From: Curtobacterium sp. VKM Ac-1395
GTDB lineage: Bacteria; Actinomycetota; Actinomycetes; Actinomycetales; Microbacteriaceae
Assembly (NCBI RefSeq): GCF_015350975.1
Contig: NZ_JADKRX010000003.1
Span: 186,001 to 250,000 of the forward strand
DNA: 64,000 nt
Reading direction: 5' to 3'
Shown: one piece after another, positions 37,965 to 47,445 of the stretch
Layout of the letters: every line of letters begins with the position of its first letter
Numbering within the stretch: the first letter of the stretch is position 1
Notes under the pieces: generated by a model
The model's database searches: none
Told to the model about the DNA's origin: nothing
What the model saw: only the letters and a program-made list of their open reading frames with translations
Program-made: the position numbers and the translations under genes

Positions 37965-39284
37965 TTATTGCACGGTCCGCTTCCGCAGGCGTGCAACGAG
38001 TGCAACCCAGAGCGGTGCCACCCGTATTCCGTCCTGTTCGTGCATCTGGGCGCGGGTGCGACGACGGGCGTGCAGGAGCATCCCGACGCCGAACCCGACG
38101 ACGACGTACTGCACGGTGAGCGCGGCCCGGAAGTTCGACCAGGCGAAGACGGTCTGTCCCGTGACGCGGGCGACGGCGTCGAGGAGCACGCCGATGAGGA
38201 ACATCATCACGAAGGCCGCGAGGAAGCCCCCGACGTTGACGACCCCGTTCGCGGACCCCAGGGAGCCCATCGGGTTGAACGAGCGTGCGAAGTCGAAGCC
38301 GATGAGCGAGCCCGGACCGCCGATGCCCATCGCGACGACGAGCAGCACGAGGAGCCAGGTCGGCGGGTGCCCCGGCCAGATGAGCACGAACGTCCAGACG
38401 ACGCCGAGCAGCACGACCACGCCGAGCACCAGGTTCGAGCGCCGGAGCGGGTACCGGGCGCAGAGCACCCCGAGGAGCGGCCCGGCGACGAACCCGACGG
38501 CGACGATCACGGTGAGGAAGCCGGCGGCCTCGGTCGAGGAGTACCCGAGCCCGCGGAGCATCGGCACGCCCCAGAGCAGGCTGAACACCGTGCCCGAGGA
38601 CTGGGTGACGTAGTGCGACCAGAACCCGAGCTGCGTGCCGGGGCGGCGGAGCGCGTGCCCGAACGTGTGGAACGCCGCCGACCAGGTGTGCGGCAGCGGG
38701 ATCGTGTCGGTGCGCACCGGGACGGGACCGTTCCGGACGAAGACGAACGCCAGGACGAGCCCGACGGCACTGGCTGCTGCGGCCACCCCGAACGCCACCG
38801 TCCAGCCGGCAGTGTGCAGCAGCAGCGCGAAGGGGAACGCCGAGGCGATCTGGCCGACCTGCCCGAGGTTGCCCGTCCACTGCGAGATCTGCGGCAGGAT
38901 CCGGCCGCTGAACCACATCGGCAGCAGGCGGATCACCGAGATGAAGGTCATGGCGTCCCCGGCGCCGACCAGGACCCGCCCGACCACCGCCGGGCCGATC
39001 GTCGGCGACACCGCGACGACGGCCTGCCCGAGCACGAGCAGCAGGGCCCCGAGCAGCACGAGGCGCCGCGGGCCGATCCGGTCGAGGGCGATCCCGACGG
39101 GGATCTGCAGCCCCGCGTACACGGCGATCTGCACGACCGCCAGGGTGGACAGGACGGCGGCGGAGACCGCGAAGCGGTCCTGCGCGTCCACGCCGGACAC
39201 CCCGAGCGACGACCGCTGCACGACCGCCAGGACGTACGCGAGGACCGCGACGCCCCACACGACGAAGGCACGGCGGGAGTTCAC
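37965..39284 (-). CDS. MFS transporter
   Basis: A 439-residue major facilitator with twelve predicted membrane segments. The first segments are FVVWGVAVLAYVLAVVQRSS and VSAAVLSTLAVVQIAVYAGL. The MFS signature loop between segments 2 and 3 is GIALDRIGPRRLVLLGALLL, matching GxxxDRxGxR. Half-way motifs and a basic C-terminal tail are present. Such actinobacterial transporters near sigA are usually annotated as nitrate/nitrite-like or drug permeases, but the substrate cannot be read from sequence. GTG start at 39284 with a TAGCCT hexamer 6 nt upstream. Confidence 0.9.
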   Translation of the reverse strand: MNSRRAFVVWGVAVLAYVLAVVQRSSLGVSGVDAQDRFAVSAAVLSTLAVVQIAVYAGLQIPVGIALDRIGPRRLVLLGALLLVLGQAVVAVSPTIGPAVVGRVLVGAGDAMTFISVIRLLPMWFSGRILPQISQWTGNLGQVGQIASAFPFALLLHTAGWTVAFGVAAAASAVGLVLAFVFVRNGPVPVRTDTIPLPHTWSAAFHTFGHALRRPGTQLGFWSHYVTQSSGTVFSLLWGVPMLRGLGYSSTEAAGFLTVIVAVGFVAGPLLGVLCARYPLRRSNLVLGVVVLLGVVWTFVLIWPGHPPTWLLVLLVVAMGIGGPGSLIGFDFARSFNPMGSLGSANGVVNVGGFLAAFVMMFLIGVLLDAVARVTGQTVFAWSNFRAALTVQYVVVGFGVGMLLHARRRTRAQMHEQDGIRVAPLWVALVARLRKRTVQ

Positions 39285-39290
39285 CCGACA

Positions 39291-39296
39291 AGGCTA
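39291..39296 (-). promoter_or_regulatory. -10-like hexamer TAGCCT upstream of the MFS gene
   Basis: Minus-strand TAGCCT, 6 nt before the GTG at 39284; predicted leaderless. Confidence 0.5.
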
Positions 39297-39375
39297 GCGG
39301 CGTGTCACCGCTGCCAGGACGAGCTGTGGAGGACGTGCGCGGCGCGGACGGCTGTGGTGGAGCCTCCGACCCGGA

Positions 39376-40290
39376 TCAGTCGTCGGAGGCGTCCCGGCGG
39401 TCCGCGAGGAAGCGCTCGAGCTCGGCCGCGATCGCGTCGGCCGTGGGGACCTCGCCGTCGACGCCGGTGAGGGGCGAGCCGACGGGGTTGCCCTCCATGT
39501 AGGTGTCGTGGCGTTCCTCGAGCGCCGCGACCAGGCGCTGGAGTTCGCCGTTGCCGGCGACCTGCTCGTCGACACGGAGGGCGAACTCACGGCCTTCTTC
39601 CCGCAGGGCGTCGGTCGGGAAGATCAGGCCGGTGGCGGCAGCGATCCCGGACAGGGCGGCCACCGCGGCGTCGGGGTACTCCGTGTCGGAGAGGTAGTGC
39701 GGCACCAGGAGCACCAGGCCCGTGACCTGGCGCTCGAGCTCGGTGAGCCGGTGCTCGACGAGGTGCAGGACGTTCGCCGGTGCCTGGGTCTCCGGCTTCC
39801 AGACGCTCATCGACTCGATGAGGTCGGCGCGCGTGCCCGACACGGTGAGGCTGACCGGGCGCGTGTGCGGCACGGGCATCGGGATCGACTGCACCCACGT
39901 CGTGTCCACGACCTGGAGCTCGGCAGCGAGGTCGGTCACGGCGCGGACGAACCGGTTCCACTGGAAGTCGGGCTCGTACCCGGAGAGGAAGAGGAACGGC
40001 TGCCCGATCTCGTCCCGCACCAGGTGCAGGGCGAGCCGGGGCGGTTCGATGTCGGTGATGTGGTCGTGCTCGAACGTGATCACCGGGCGACGGGCCCGCC
40101 AGTCGAGCAGCGCGTCCGGGTCGAACTCGGCGACGAGCCGGGTGTCCAGCCGCTCGAGGATCGAGGTGGTCACCTGGGCCACCGCCGAGCCGGCGTCCGC
40201 GAACCCCGTGAGCCCGGCGACCAGGTGCAGGCCGGTCGGGACCGTCGGGGCGGACTCGTCGAACGTGTAGAGGTCCTCGGGGCGGTTCAC
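39376..40290 (-). CDS. PAC2 (proteasome assembly chaperone 2) family protein
   Basis: A 304-residue protein of the archaeal/actinobacterial PAC2 (ATP-grasp-like, DUF75) family. The GTG at 40290 gives MNRPEDLYTFDESAPTVPTG. Conserved patches are GLHLVAGLTGFADAGSAVAQ, FLFLSGYEPDFQWNRFVRAV and IGLP-like region VPHYLSDTEYPDAAVAALSG. Some archaeal relatives act as proteasome assembly factors, but actinobacterial members are uncharacterised. The C-terminus is an acidic helix. It is divergent from pepA, and each gene has its own hexamer close to the start codon. Confidence 0.87.
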   Translation of the reverse strand: MNRPEDLYTFDESAPTVPTGLHLVAGLTGFADAGSAVAQVTTSILERLDTRLVAEFDPDALLDWRARRPVITFEHDHITDIEPPRLALHLVRDEIGQPFLFLSGYEPDFQWNRFVRAVTDLAAELQVVDTTWVQSIPMPVPHTRPVSLTVSGTRADLIESMSVWKPETQAPANVLHLVEHRLTELERQVTGLVLLVPHYLSDTEYPDAAVAALSGIAAATGLIFPTDALREEGREFALRVDEQVAGNGELQRLVAALEERHDTYMEGNPVGSPLTGVDGEVPTADAIAAELERFLADRRDASDD

Positions 40291-40297
40291 CGTCCCA

Positions 40298-40303
40298 ATG
40301 CTA
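40298..40303 (-). promoter_or_regulatory. -10-like hexamer TAGCAT upstream of the PAC2 gene
   Basis: Minus-strand TAGCAT, 7 nt before the GTG at 40290; predicted leaderless. Confidence 0.5.
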
Positions 40304-40362
40304 GGCGGGGGTGCAGACACCACCGGCCACGACGCCCACGCCGACAGCGAACAGCGCCTGGA

Positions 40363-40368
40363 TAGGGT
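40363..40368 (+). promoter_or_regulatory. -10-like hexamer TAGGGT upstream of pepA
   Basis: TAGGGT, 6 nt before the ATG at 40375. TGGAG is in the spacer but only 1 nt from the ATG, so a leaderless transcript is favoured. Confidence 0.5.
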
Positions 40369-40374
40369 TGGAGC

Positions 40375-41853
40375 ATGGTCCGACCGACGCTCTCCACCGA
40401 CTCCGCCTCCCCCTCCTCGATCGACGCCGACGTCCTCGTCGTCGGTGTCCGCCCCGGCTCCGACGGCGCTCCCGCGACGATCGTCTCCCCCGCGACGACG
40501 CCCTTCTCCGTGCTCGACGACCTCGACCTCGCGGCGATCGGGGTGACCGGAGCGAAGGACCAGCTCGTGCGCCTGCCCGGCACCGGTGTCAGCGCCGGCA
40601 GCATCGCGCTGATCGGGCTCGGCTCCGGCACCGACGCCGCCGCGGTCCGCTCGGCCGCCGGCAGCGCCGTCCGCCAGCTCCCCCTCGTGTCCTCGATCGC
40701 GCTCGCGCTGCCGACCGACTCCGACGAACTCGTCGACGCCGCCCTCGAAGGCGCCGCCCTCGGCGCCTACTCGTTCACCCGGCACAAGGGCACCGGCAGC
40801 ACCGGACCGGTGCGCGGCGACCAGCGCGTCGTCGTGCTCGCCCCGTCCGCCGTCGCCGACGCCACGGTGCGCCCGGCGATCGTCGCCGACGCCGCCGCCC
40901 TGGTGCGCGACCTCGTCAACACCGCCGCGCTGGACCTCGGCCCGTCGGACGTCGCGGACGTGGCCTCCGGGTACGCCGGCGAGCTGCCCCTGACCGTCGA
41001 GGTGCTCGACGAGACCGCGCTCGAGGAGCAGGGCTTCGGCGGCATCCTCGGCGTCGGGGCCGGCTCCGTCCGTCCCCCGCGTCTGGTCGTCGTCCGGTAC
41101 GCGCCGGAGTCCGCCACGAAGCACCTCGCCCTCGTCGGCAAGGGCATCACGTTCGACTCCGGCGGGCTCTCCCTCAAGCCGGCCGCGTCGATGCTCGGCA
41201 TGAAGACCGACATGACCGGTGCCGCGACCGTGCTCGCCGCCACCGTCGCGGCCGCCCGCCTCGGCCTCGACGTCAAGGTCACCGCGTGGCTCTGCCTGGC
41301 CGAGAACATGCCGTCCGGGTCGGCGATCCGCCCCGGGGACGTCCTGACGCTCAAGAACGGCAAGACCGTCGAGGTCACGAACACCGACGCCGAGGGCCGT
41401 CTCGTCCTCGGTGACGGTCTCGCCGCGGCCTCGCTCGAGCAGCCCGACGCGGTCGTCGACGTCGCCACGCTCACCGGCGCCCAGGTCGTCGCGCTCGGCG
41501 ACCGCACCACCGGCCTGATGGGCACCGACGACCTCGTGGCCCGGGTCCGCGCCCTCGCCGAGTCCGTCGCCGAGCCGATCTGGCCGATGCCCCTCCCCGA
41601 GGAGCTCGACGCCCGGCTCGCCAGCGACGTCGCCGACATGGTGAACGCCACGGTCGGCAACCCGGCCGGCGGCATGCTGCTCGCGGGCAAGTTCCTGGAG
41701 CGCTTCGTGGGCGAGGGTGTCCCCTGGGCGCACCTCGACATCGCGGGTCCCTCGGAGAACAAGGGCGGCGGCTACGGGTGGCAGGGCAAGGGACCGACCG
41801 GTGCGATGGTCCGCACCCTCATCTCGCTCGCAGAAGACCTCCAGTCCAAGTAG
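40375..41853 (+). CDS. pepA: Leucyl aminopeptidase (cytosol aminopeptidase, M17)
   Basis: A 492-residue M17 metallopeptidase that removes N-terminal residues from peptides. The N-terminal domain (1-170) is the variable macro-like fold. The catalytic domain carries the two-metal site: GKGITFDSGGLSLKPAASML, KTDMTGAATVLA, and the family signature NTDAEGRLVLGDGLA, with the bicarbonate-binding Arg in it. Full length and intact. In E. coli PepA also binds DNA at cer sites; that is not implied here. The gene ends at a nested hairpin terminator, and lpdA follows after 154 bp. Confidence 0.95.
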   Translation: MVRPTLSTDSASPSSIDADVLVVGVRPGSDGAPATIVSPATTPFSVLDDLDLAAIGVTGAKDQLVRLPGTGVSAGSIALIGLGSGTDAAAVRSAAGSAVRQLPLVSSIALALPTDSDELVDAALEGAALGAYSFTRHKGTGSTGPVRGDQRVVVLAPSAVADATVRPAIVADAAALVRDLVNTAALDLGPSDVADVASGYAGELPLTVEVLDETALEEQGFGGILGVGAGSVRPPRLVVVRYAPESATKHLALVGKGITFDSGGLSLKPAASMLGMKTDMTGAATVLAATVAAARLGLDVKVTAWLCLAENMPSGSAIRPGDVLTLKNGKTVEVTNTDAEGRLVLGDGLAAASLEQPDAVVDVATLTGAQVVALGDRTTGLMGTDDLVARVRALAESVAEPIWPMPLPEELDARLASDVADMVNATVGNPAGGMLLAGKFLERFVGEGVPWAHLDIAGPSENKGGGYGWQGKGPTGAMVRTLISLAEDLQSK

Positions 41854-41861
41854 TAGGTTTG

Positions 41862-41900
41862 GTTCCGGTGGGCAGGCGTCACGACGCTACCCACCGGAAC
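41862..41900 (+). terminator. Terminator after pepA
   Basis: Outer arms GTTCCGGTGGG (41862-41872) and CCCACCGGAAC (41890-41900), with inner stem GCGTC/GACGC around loop AC. Confidence 0.7.
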
Positions 41901-42007
41901 GACACGGGACGGGACCGGAACCACGCGGTCCGACCGTCGGACGCCGCCGCGGTGGTGTCCATGTGCGGGCCCGACCGGCCCCGACATGCACGAGGGAGTT
42001 GCACCAG

Positions 42008-43381
42008 GTGACGGAACAGACTTACGACGTCGTGGTCCTCGGTGGCGGGAGCGGCGGGTACGCCGCTGCGCTCCGGGCAGCCGAGCTCGGGATGAGCGTC
42101 GCGCTCATCGAGGGCGACAAGCTCGGGGGGACCTGCCTGCACCGCGGCTGCATCCCGACGAAGGCGCTGCTGCACTCGGCCGAGATCGCCGACGGCGCCC
42201 GTGACGCCGAGAAGTACGGAGTCCTCGCCGAGTTCGCCGGTGTCGACGTGCCGAAGGTCATCGAGTACCAGCAGGGCGTCATCAACTCCAAGTACAAGGG
42301 CCTGCAGGGGCTCATCAAGGCCCGCGGCATCACCGTCGTCGAGGGCTGGGGCCGCCTGACCTCGCAGAACACCGTGCAGGTCGGCGACCAGACCGTCACC
42401 GGCAAGAACGTCGTGCTGGCCACCGGGTCGTACTCGAAGTCCCTCCCCGGGCTCGAGATCGGCGGCCGGGTCATCACCTCCGAGACCGCCCTCCGCATGG
42501 ACTACGTCCCGAACAAGGTCGTCATCCTCGGCGGCGGCGTCATCGGCGTCGAGTTCGCCAGCGTCTGGAAGTCGTTCGGCGCCGAGGTCACCATCGTCGA
42601 GGGCCTGCCCCACCTGGTCCCCGCCGAGGACGAGTCGATGTCGAAGCAGCTCGAGCGCGCGTTCCGCAAGCGCGGCATCGAGTTCTCGCTCGGCACGCGG
42701 TTCCAGGGCGTGGAACAGCACGAGAACGGCGTCGTCGTCACGCTCGAGGACGGCAAGACCTTCGACGGTGACGTGCTGCTCGTCGCCGTCGGCCGTGGCC
42801 CCGTCACGCAGAACGTCGGCTACGACGAGGTCGGCATCACGATGGACCGCGGCTTCGTCATCACGAACGAGCGCCTCGCGACGAACGTGCCGAACGTGTA
42901 CGCCGTCGGCGACATCGTCCCCGGCCTGCAGCTCGCGCACCGCGGCTTCCAGCAGGGCATCTTCGTCGCCGAGGAGATCGCCGGGCTCAACCCGGTGGTC
43001 ATCGAGGACAAGAACATCCCGAAGGTCACCTACTCCGACCCCGAGGTCGCCTCGGTCGGCCTCTCGCAGTCGAAGGCCGAAGAGGAGTACGGCGCCGACA
43101 AGGTCGACTCGTACGAGTACAACCTCGCCGGCAACGGCAAGAGCCACATCATCGGCACGTCCGGTGCGGTCAAGGTCGTGCGCGTCGTCGACGGCCCCGT
43201 CGTCGGCATCAGCATGATCGGCGCACGCGTCGGCGAGCTCATCGCCGAGGCCCAGCTCGCCGTGAACTGGGAAGCCCACCCGGAGGACGTCGCGCCGCTC
43301 ATCCACGCGCACCCGACCCAGAGCGAAGCCCTCGGCGAAGCGCTGATGCACCTCGCGGGCAAGCCGCTGCACGCCCTGTGA
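42008..43381 (+). CDS. lpdA: Dihydrolipoamide dehydrogenase (E3)
   Basis: A 457-residue FAD disulfide oxidoreductase, the E3 component that reoxidises dihydrolipoyl groups of 2-oxoacid dehydrogenase complexes. The GTG at 42008 follows GAGGGAG at a distance of about 12 nt. The FAD motif [20 protein letters not shown] is followed by the redox disulfide C43/C48 in [19 protein letters not shown]. The NAD motif is [20 protein letters not shown], and the catalytic His-Glu pair lies in [14 protein letters not shown]. It is 61 bp upstream of the E2 gene and in the same operon. Confidence 0.96.
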   Translation: MTEQTYDVVVLGGGSGGYAAALRAAELGMSVALIEGDKLGGTCLHRGCIPTKALLHSAEIADGARDAEKYGVLAEFAGVDVPKVIEYQQGVINSKYKGLQGLIKARGITVVEGWGRLTSQNTVQVGDQTVTGKNVVLATGSYSKSLPGLEIGGRVITSETALRMDYVPNKVVILGGGVIGVEFASVWKSFGAEVTIVEGLPHLVPAEDESMSKQLERAFRKRGIEFSLGTRFQGVEQHENGVVVTLEDGKTFDGDVLLVAVGRGPVTQNVGYDEVGITMDRGFVITNERLATNVPNVYAVGDIVPGLQLAHRGFQQGIFVAEEIAGLNPVVIEDKNIPKVTYSDPEVASVGLSQSKAEEEYGADKVDSYEYNLAGNGKSHIIGTSGAVKVVRVVDGPVVGISMIGARVGELIAEAQLAVNWEAHPEDVAPLIHAHPTQSEALGEALMHLAGKPLHAL

Positions 43382-43442
43382 GCCGGCGCACGATGACACA
43401 GACACCCACCACGAACCACCCCTGCGAAGAGGAGTCCACCCG

Positions 43443-44972
43443 ATGAGCGAATCCGTCAACCTCCCGGCGCTCGGCGAGAGCGTCACCGAGGGCACGGTGA
43501 CCCGATGGCTGAAGAACGTCGGTGACCGGGTCGAGGTCGACGAGCCGCTGCTCGAGGTCTCGACCGACAAGGTCGACACCGAGATCCCGTCGCCGATCGC
43601 CGGTGTCGTCGAGGAGATCCTGGTCCAGGAGGACGAGACCGTCGAGGTCGGCACCCCGCTGGTGAAGATCGGCGACGGCTCCGGGTCCTCCGACGGCGAC
43701 TCCGGTTCGTCGGACTCCTCGGCGTCGGACTCGTCCGAGTCGAACGAGGCCGCTGCCGACCAGGAAGCGCCCGCAGCCGAGCCGAGCACGGAGCAGGACA
43801 CCGAGGCCAAGGCCCCGGAGCCCACCGAGCCCGAGCCGGCCCCGGCCGGACAGACCCAGCCAGCAGCACCCGCAGCGCCGTCCGCACCGCCGGCCGCCGC
43901 ACCCGTGCCGCAGGCCGCCCCAGTGCCGCCGCCCGCGGCCGTGCCGGCTCCCCCGGCCGCCGCTGCCCCGGCTCCCGCCGCCGTGCCGGCCCCGGCCGCT
44001 GCGGTGTCGAGTGCGCCGACGGCGTCCGCTGAGGTCCCGAACCCGTCGCAGAACGGCGCCGCCTCCGGCTACGTCACGCCGCTGGTGCGCAAGCTCGCCA
44101 ACGAGCAGGGCGTCGACCTGTCGACCGTCACCGGCACCGGTGTCGGTGGGCGCATCCGCAAGGAGGACGTGCTCGCCGCCGTCAAGCCCGCCGCGGCTCC
44201 TGCTGCCTCCGCTGCCCCCGCGGCGACGTCCGGCCCGTTCGTGGCCGAGGTCTCCCCGCTCCGTGGCACCCGCGAGAAGATGACGCGCCTGCGCAAGGTC
44301 GTCGCCGAGCGTGCCGTGCAGTCGATGACCTCGACCGCACAGCTGACGAGCGTCGTCGAGGTCGACGTCACGAAGGTGGCGCAGTTCCGCGACGCCCACA
44401 AGGCCGAGTTCCTCGAGAAGACCGGCGCGAAGCTCTCCTTCATGCCGTTCTTCGCCCTGGCGGCATCGGAAGCGCTCAAGGCGCACCCGAAGATCAACTC
44501 GACCGTCGATGGTGAGGAGATTGTGTACCCGGAGACGGAGAACGTCTCGATCGCGGTCGACACCGAGCGCGGCCTGCTCACCCCGGTGATCAAGGACGCC
44601 GCGTCGCTCGACCTCGCGCAGTTCTCGAAGGCGATCGCCGACCTCGCCGAGCGCACCCGCAACAACCAGCTGAAGCCCGACGAGCTCGCCGGCGGCACCT
44701 TCACGCTGACCAACACGGGTTCGCGCGGTGCACTGTTCGACACCCCGGTCGTGTTCCTGCCGCAGTCGGCCATCCTCGGGACGGGCATCGTGACCAAGCG
44801 TCCGGCCGTCGTGAAGGTGGACGGGCAAGAGGCCATCGCGATCCGCTCGTTCGTGTACCTGGCGCTGTCGTACGACCACCGGATCATCGACGGTGCGGAC
44901 GCGTCGCGCTACCTCGTCGCGGTGAAGAACCGCCTCGAAGAGGGCAACTTCGCTCCGAACCTGGGGTACTGA
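43443..44972 (+). CDS. sucB: 2-oxoacid dehydrogenase E2 (dihydrolipoamide succinyl/acyltransferase)
   Basis: A 509-residue E2. One lipoyl domain (1-78) with lipoylated K43 in [15 protein letters not shown] long Ser/Asp- then Ala/Pro-rich swinging linker (80-190) follows. The peripheral subunit-binding domain is [20 protein letters not shown] at about 205-240. The catalytic domain ends with the active site H479 and D483 in [25 protein letters not shown]-like GAAGAGGAG precedes the ATG. The 2-oxoglutarate assignment follows actinobacterial SucB and the adjacent lpdA; a pyruvate or branched-chain role cannot be excluded because no E1 is in the window. Confidence 0.88.
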   Translation: MSESVNLPALGESVTEGTVTRWLKNVGDRVEVDEPLLEVSTDKVDTEIPSPIAGVVEEILVQEDETVEVGTPLVKIGDGSGSSDGDSGSSDSSASDSSESNEAAADQEAPAAEPSTEQDTEAKAPEPTEPEPAPAGQTQPAAPAAPSAPPAAAPVPQAAPVPPPAAVPAPPAAAAPAPAAVPAPAAAVSSAPTASAEVPNPSQNGAASGYVTPLVRKLANEQGVDLSTVTGTGVGGRIRKEDVLAAVKPAAAPAASAAPAATSGPFVAEVSPLRGTREKMTRLRKVVAERAVQSMTSTAQLTSVVEVDVTKVAQFRDAHKAEFLEKTGAKLSFMPFFALAASEALKAHPKINSTVDGEEIVYPETENVSIAVDTERGLLTPVIKDAASLDLAQFSKAIADLAERTRNNQLKPDELAGGTFTLTNTGSRGALFDTPVVFLPQSAILGTGIVTKRPAVVKVDGQEAIAIRSFVYLALSYDHRIIDGADASRYLVAVKNRLEEGNFAPNLGY

Positions 44973-44992
44973 CCCGCACGTCCAGGTCCGAC

Positions 44993-45031
44993 CGACGGCC
45001 CCGGTTCCCCTCGTGGGAGCCGGGGCTGTCG
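44993..45031. terminator. Terminator after the E2 gene
   Basis: 17-nt arms around loop CTCGT, core GGCCCCGGTTCCC paired with GGGAGCCGGGGC; between convergent genes. Confidence 0.7.
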
Positions 45032-45101
45032 GCGTGTGTCGGCGGCGTGGGCCGTCGGCGCGTGTCGACCATCGGTGTCGGCGGTGGTCCTCGGTCCGGC
45101 G

Positions 45102-45881
45102 TCACGCGGCGCTGAGGCCCAGCACCCCGGCCGCCACGAGGCCGCTGGCGACGACGACCCCGACGAGCAGTGTCCGCGCGGGCACCCGGACGCCGCCCCT
45201 GCCGAGCCGCACCCCGCGCTCGACGACGTCCTGCACCACGGCGAGGAGGCCCGTCGGCTCCGGCGGGGCCGGGGCCACGACGGCGTAGACGTCCGCCGGG
45301 GGCTCCCAGCGGACGGGCCGCGGCGGGCCCGTCGCGTGCACGACGGCGACGAGACGTCGGAGGTCCTCCACCGCACCCCCGAGCGCCCCGGCGACGGCGG
45401 CGTCGACCGCCGCACGGCACGGCTCGCGGTGGTCGACCCGCTCCCACACCGCGCGCGCCGCCTGCACCAGTGCGGTGACGCCCGGCGCCTCCGACGTCCG
45501 CAGCGGTGCCGAGCCCGGATCGGCGTCGGGCGGGTGGTCGACGAGGACCGGTGCGCCGGAGTCGTCGACGAGGACGTCGTCGGCACGGGCGTCGCCGAGC
45601 ACCACGGCTCCCGCTGCGGCGTCGATGGCCAGTTCGAGCAGCGGGAGCGTCAGGGTGACGGCCACCCCGACCGTCGGCACGCCGATGCGGTCGAGGGCGT
45701 CGGGGAGCGGCGTGCCGGTGAGCTGCTCGGTCTGCACCACGAGGCGGCCGTCGGGGCTGCGGCCGACGGTGGTGACCCGCACGCAGTGCTGCGGCTCGGA
45801 CGCGCAGCGGTCGGCCACCCACAGGGCGTAGCGGCCGGTGTCCGAACCGGACCAGCGGTGTTCGACGGTGGTCGTTGCCAT
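45102..45881 (-). CDS. Protein-kinase-like membrane protein, probably inactive
   Basis: A 259-residue protein from the ATG at 45881 (MATTTVEHRWSGSDTGRYAL). Residues about 20-130 resemble the start of a bacterial Ser/Thr kinase fold: YALWVADRCASEPQHCVRVT, then a region like the catalytic loop, VLGDARADDVLVDDSGAPVL, where the usual HGDLxPxNVLV is altered. There is no VAxK lysine, no DFG and no clear activation segment. The C-terminus has one membrane helix (about 237-257, LLVGVVVASGLVAAGVLGLS). It resembles MviN-associated or FHA-linked pseudokinases. Start choice and family are tentative. Confidence 0.55.
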   Translation of the reverse strand: MATTTVEHRWSGSDTGRYALWVADRCASEPQHCVRVTTVGRSPDGRLVVQTEQLTGTPLPDALDRIGVPTVGVAVTLTLPLLELAIDAAAGAVVLGDARADDVLVDDSGAPVLVDHPPDADPGSAPLRTSEAPGVTALVQAARAVWERVDHREPCRAAVDAAVAGALGGAVEDLRRLVAVVHATGPPRPVRWEPPADVYAVVAPAPPEPTGLLAVVQDVVERGVRLGRGGVRVPARTLLVGVVVASGLVAAGVLGLSAA

Positions 45882-45996
45882 GGTGACCAGCGTGGTGGAG
45901 GCGGGACGAGCCTCCCGGGCCGGTGCGACCGTCTGTGGAGAACGCCGTTCGCCCACAGCCAGTTCACCCACGGTCCACACGATGGCCGTCAGGCCG

Positions 45997-46002
45997 TATC
46001 CT
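45997..46002 (+). promoter_or_regulatory. -10-like hexamer TATCCT upstream of DUF4191 gene
   Basis: TATCCT, 6 nt before the ATG at 46009, with only G residues between; predicted leaderless. Confidence 0.5.
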
Positions 46003-46008
46003 GGGGGC

Positions 46009-46728
46009 ATGGCACGAAGCAGCTCGACCGACACGAAGGCGAAGGCGAAGGAGCCGGGACGTCTGAAGCAGATGTTCCAGGTCTTCCAGATGACCCGTCG
46101 GGCTGACCCGACGTCGATCTGGTGGTTCGCCGCCGCGTTCCTCGTCCCCGTCGTCCTCGGGGTGCTCCTGGCGCTGCGGCTGCCGGGGCAGAACTGGCTC
46201 GCGGTCGTCCTCTGGATCCTCGCCGGCGTGCTCCTCGGTGTGCTGCTCTTCCTGATCGTGCTCGGTCGTCTGGCCGAACGGGCGGCGTACTCGCAGATCG
46301 AGGGCCAGCCCGGTGCCGTCGGTGCCGTGCTGTCGAACTCCCTCCGTCGCCAGTGGCGCTCCAGCGAGATGCCCGTCGCGGTCCACGGCCGTTCGCAGTC
46401 CGCCGTCTACCGCGCCGTGGGCACGCCCGGCGTCGTCCTCATCACCGAGGGCCAGGTCGGCAACATCTCCCGCCAGGTGGACGAGGAGCGCCGCAAGGTC
46501 CAGCGCATCGTCCCGAACGTCCCCGTGCACGTCGTGCACGTCGGTGAGGGCTCGGACGCCGTCACGCTGCACAAGCTCCCCCGTGCGATGAACAAGTACA
46601 AGAAGTCGCTCAACCGCAACGAGGTCCTCGCGGTCGCGAACCGCCTCGACTCCCTCACGCAGAGCCCGGCGTCGGCGATCCCCAAGGGCATCGACCCGAC
46701 CCGTGTCCGCGCAGGTCGTCCGCGCTGA
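46009..46728 (+). CDS. DUF4191 membrane protein
   Basis: A 239-residue actinobacterial DUF4191 protein. A basic N-terminus (1-30, ending KQMFQVFQMTRRADPTSIWW) leads into two membrane segments (about 38-58 and 65-88, LAVVLWILAGVLLGVLLFLI). The cytosolic domain has the conserved blocks RRQWRSSEMPVAVHGRSQSA, YRAVGTPGVVLITEGQVGNI and VVHVGEGSDAVTLHKLPRAM. Function unknown; it is consistently near lipoyl synthase/ligase or glnA genes in actinobacteria, and here it lies between the lpdA-E2 operon and glnA. It is convergent with the RDD-family gene. Confidence 0.9.
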   Translation: MARSSSTDTKAKAKEPGRLKQMFQVFQMTRRADPTSIWWFAAAFLVPVVLGVLLALRLPGQNWLAVVLWILAGVLLGVLLFLIVLGRLAERAAYSQIEGQPGAVGAVLSNSLRRQWRSSEMPVAVHGRSQSAVYRAVGTPGVVLITEGQVGNISRQVDEERRKVQRIVPNVPVHVVHVGEGSDAVTLHKLPRAMNKYKKSLNRNEVLAVANRLDSLTQSPASAIPKGIDPTRVRAGRPR

Positions 46729-46748
46729 CCACGCCCTGACGTCGTTGG

Positions 46749-46777
46749 ACGCCCCCGACCACTGCGGTCGGGGGCGT
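46749..46777 (+). terminator. Terminator after the DUF4191 gene
   Basis: Perfect 12-bp arms ACGCCCCCGACC and GGTCGGGGGCGT around ACTGC. Confidence 0.75.
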
Positions 46778-46980
46778 TCTGCGTCGTGGGGCCCGCGGGC
46801 TGCGGCCGTTGCGACGCGCCCCACGGCGGCGCGCACCGTGCGTGCTCCACGAGCTGGTGCGAGGTCGCTCACCCCGTGCGGGGCCACGACCGGGCTCGGA
46901 GTGGCCGAACTCGCATCAGGGCCGGCGTCGTCGCACCGCGTGCGCGCCGGACGCGCAGAATGCGCGCGCGGCCCGGTGCC
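46778..46980. other. Gene-free gap with decayed inverted repeat
   Basis: No gene. 46858-46876 and 46897-46915 form an imperfect inverted repeat of 19-nt arms (TGCGAGGTCG type paired with CGAACTCGCA). The right arm is nearly identical to 6906-6924, and GCGCACCGTGCG recurs in both places, so these look like relics of one dispersed element. Confidence 0.45.
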
Positions 46981-47418
46981 TCAGCGCCGGACGAGCACCG
47001 TGCCGGCCGCCGCGTCGTGCAGCGGGCGGCCGTCCTTCGCGTGGATGAGCACCGGGACGACGATGCACAGCAGCACGGTGCGGACGATCGGCCGCCACAC
47101 CCCGACGTAGCCGCCACGGACCGGCACCACGCGGAGCCCGACGCAGACCTGCCCGAACGACCCGGAGAGCAGCGGGATGAAGACGACCTGCATCGCGGCG
47201 AAGATCGCCAGCGTGACGAAGTTGCCCGAGTCGCCGTAGGTCCCGAGGCCGAGCGACACGAGGGACGCGAGCGCCCAGTCGATCACGAGCGCGATCAGCC
47301 GCCGCCCGAAGCTGCCCATCGACCGGGGCCCGGACTGCGGCAGGCCGAGGACCTTGCCGGGCCACTCCCCCGCACCGGCACCAGCAGCGGAAGGGGACGA
47401 CGAGGTGGGGCGGGCCAT
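46981..47418 (-). CDS. RDD family membrane protein
   Basis: A 145-residue RDD protein starting at the ATG at 47418 (MARPTSSSPSAAGAGAGEWP). After a low-complexity cytosolic N-terminus, the family's Arg-Asp-Asp-type helices follow: MGSFGRRLIALVIDWALASL, where R and D sit in the first helix, a second segment (VTLAIFAAMQVVFIPLLSGS), and VGVWRPIVRTVLLCIVVPVL with IHAKDGRPLHDAAAGTVLV. RDD proteins are small membrane proteins of uncertain, possibly transport, function. In actinobacteria this one regularly sits divergent to glnA, as here. TACCCT lies 6 nt upstream. Confidence 0.88.
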   Translation of the reverse strand: MARPTSSSPSAAGAGAGEWPGKVLGLPQSGPRSMGSFGRRLIALVIDWALASLVSLGLGTYGDSGNFVTLAIFAAMQVVFIPLLSGSFGQVCVGLRVVPVRGGYVGVWRPIVRTVLLCIVVPVLIHAKDGRPLHDAAAGTVLVRR

Positions 47419-47424
47419 GTCCCC

Positions 47425-47430
47425 AGGGTA
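47425..47430 (-). promoter_or_regulatory. -10-like hexamer TACCCT upstream of the RDD gene
   Basis: Minus-strand TACCCT, 6 nt before the ATG at 47418; predicted leaderless. Confidence 0.5.
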
Positions 47431-47445
47431 GGCGACACCGGGTGC

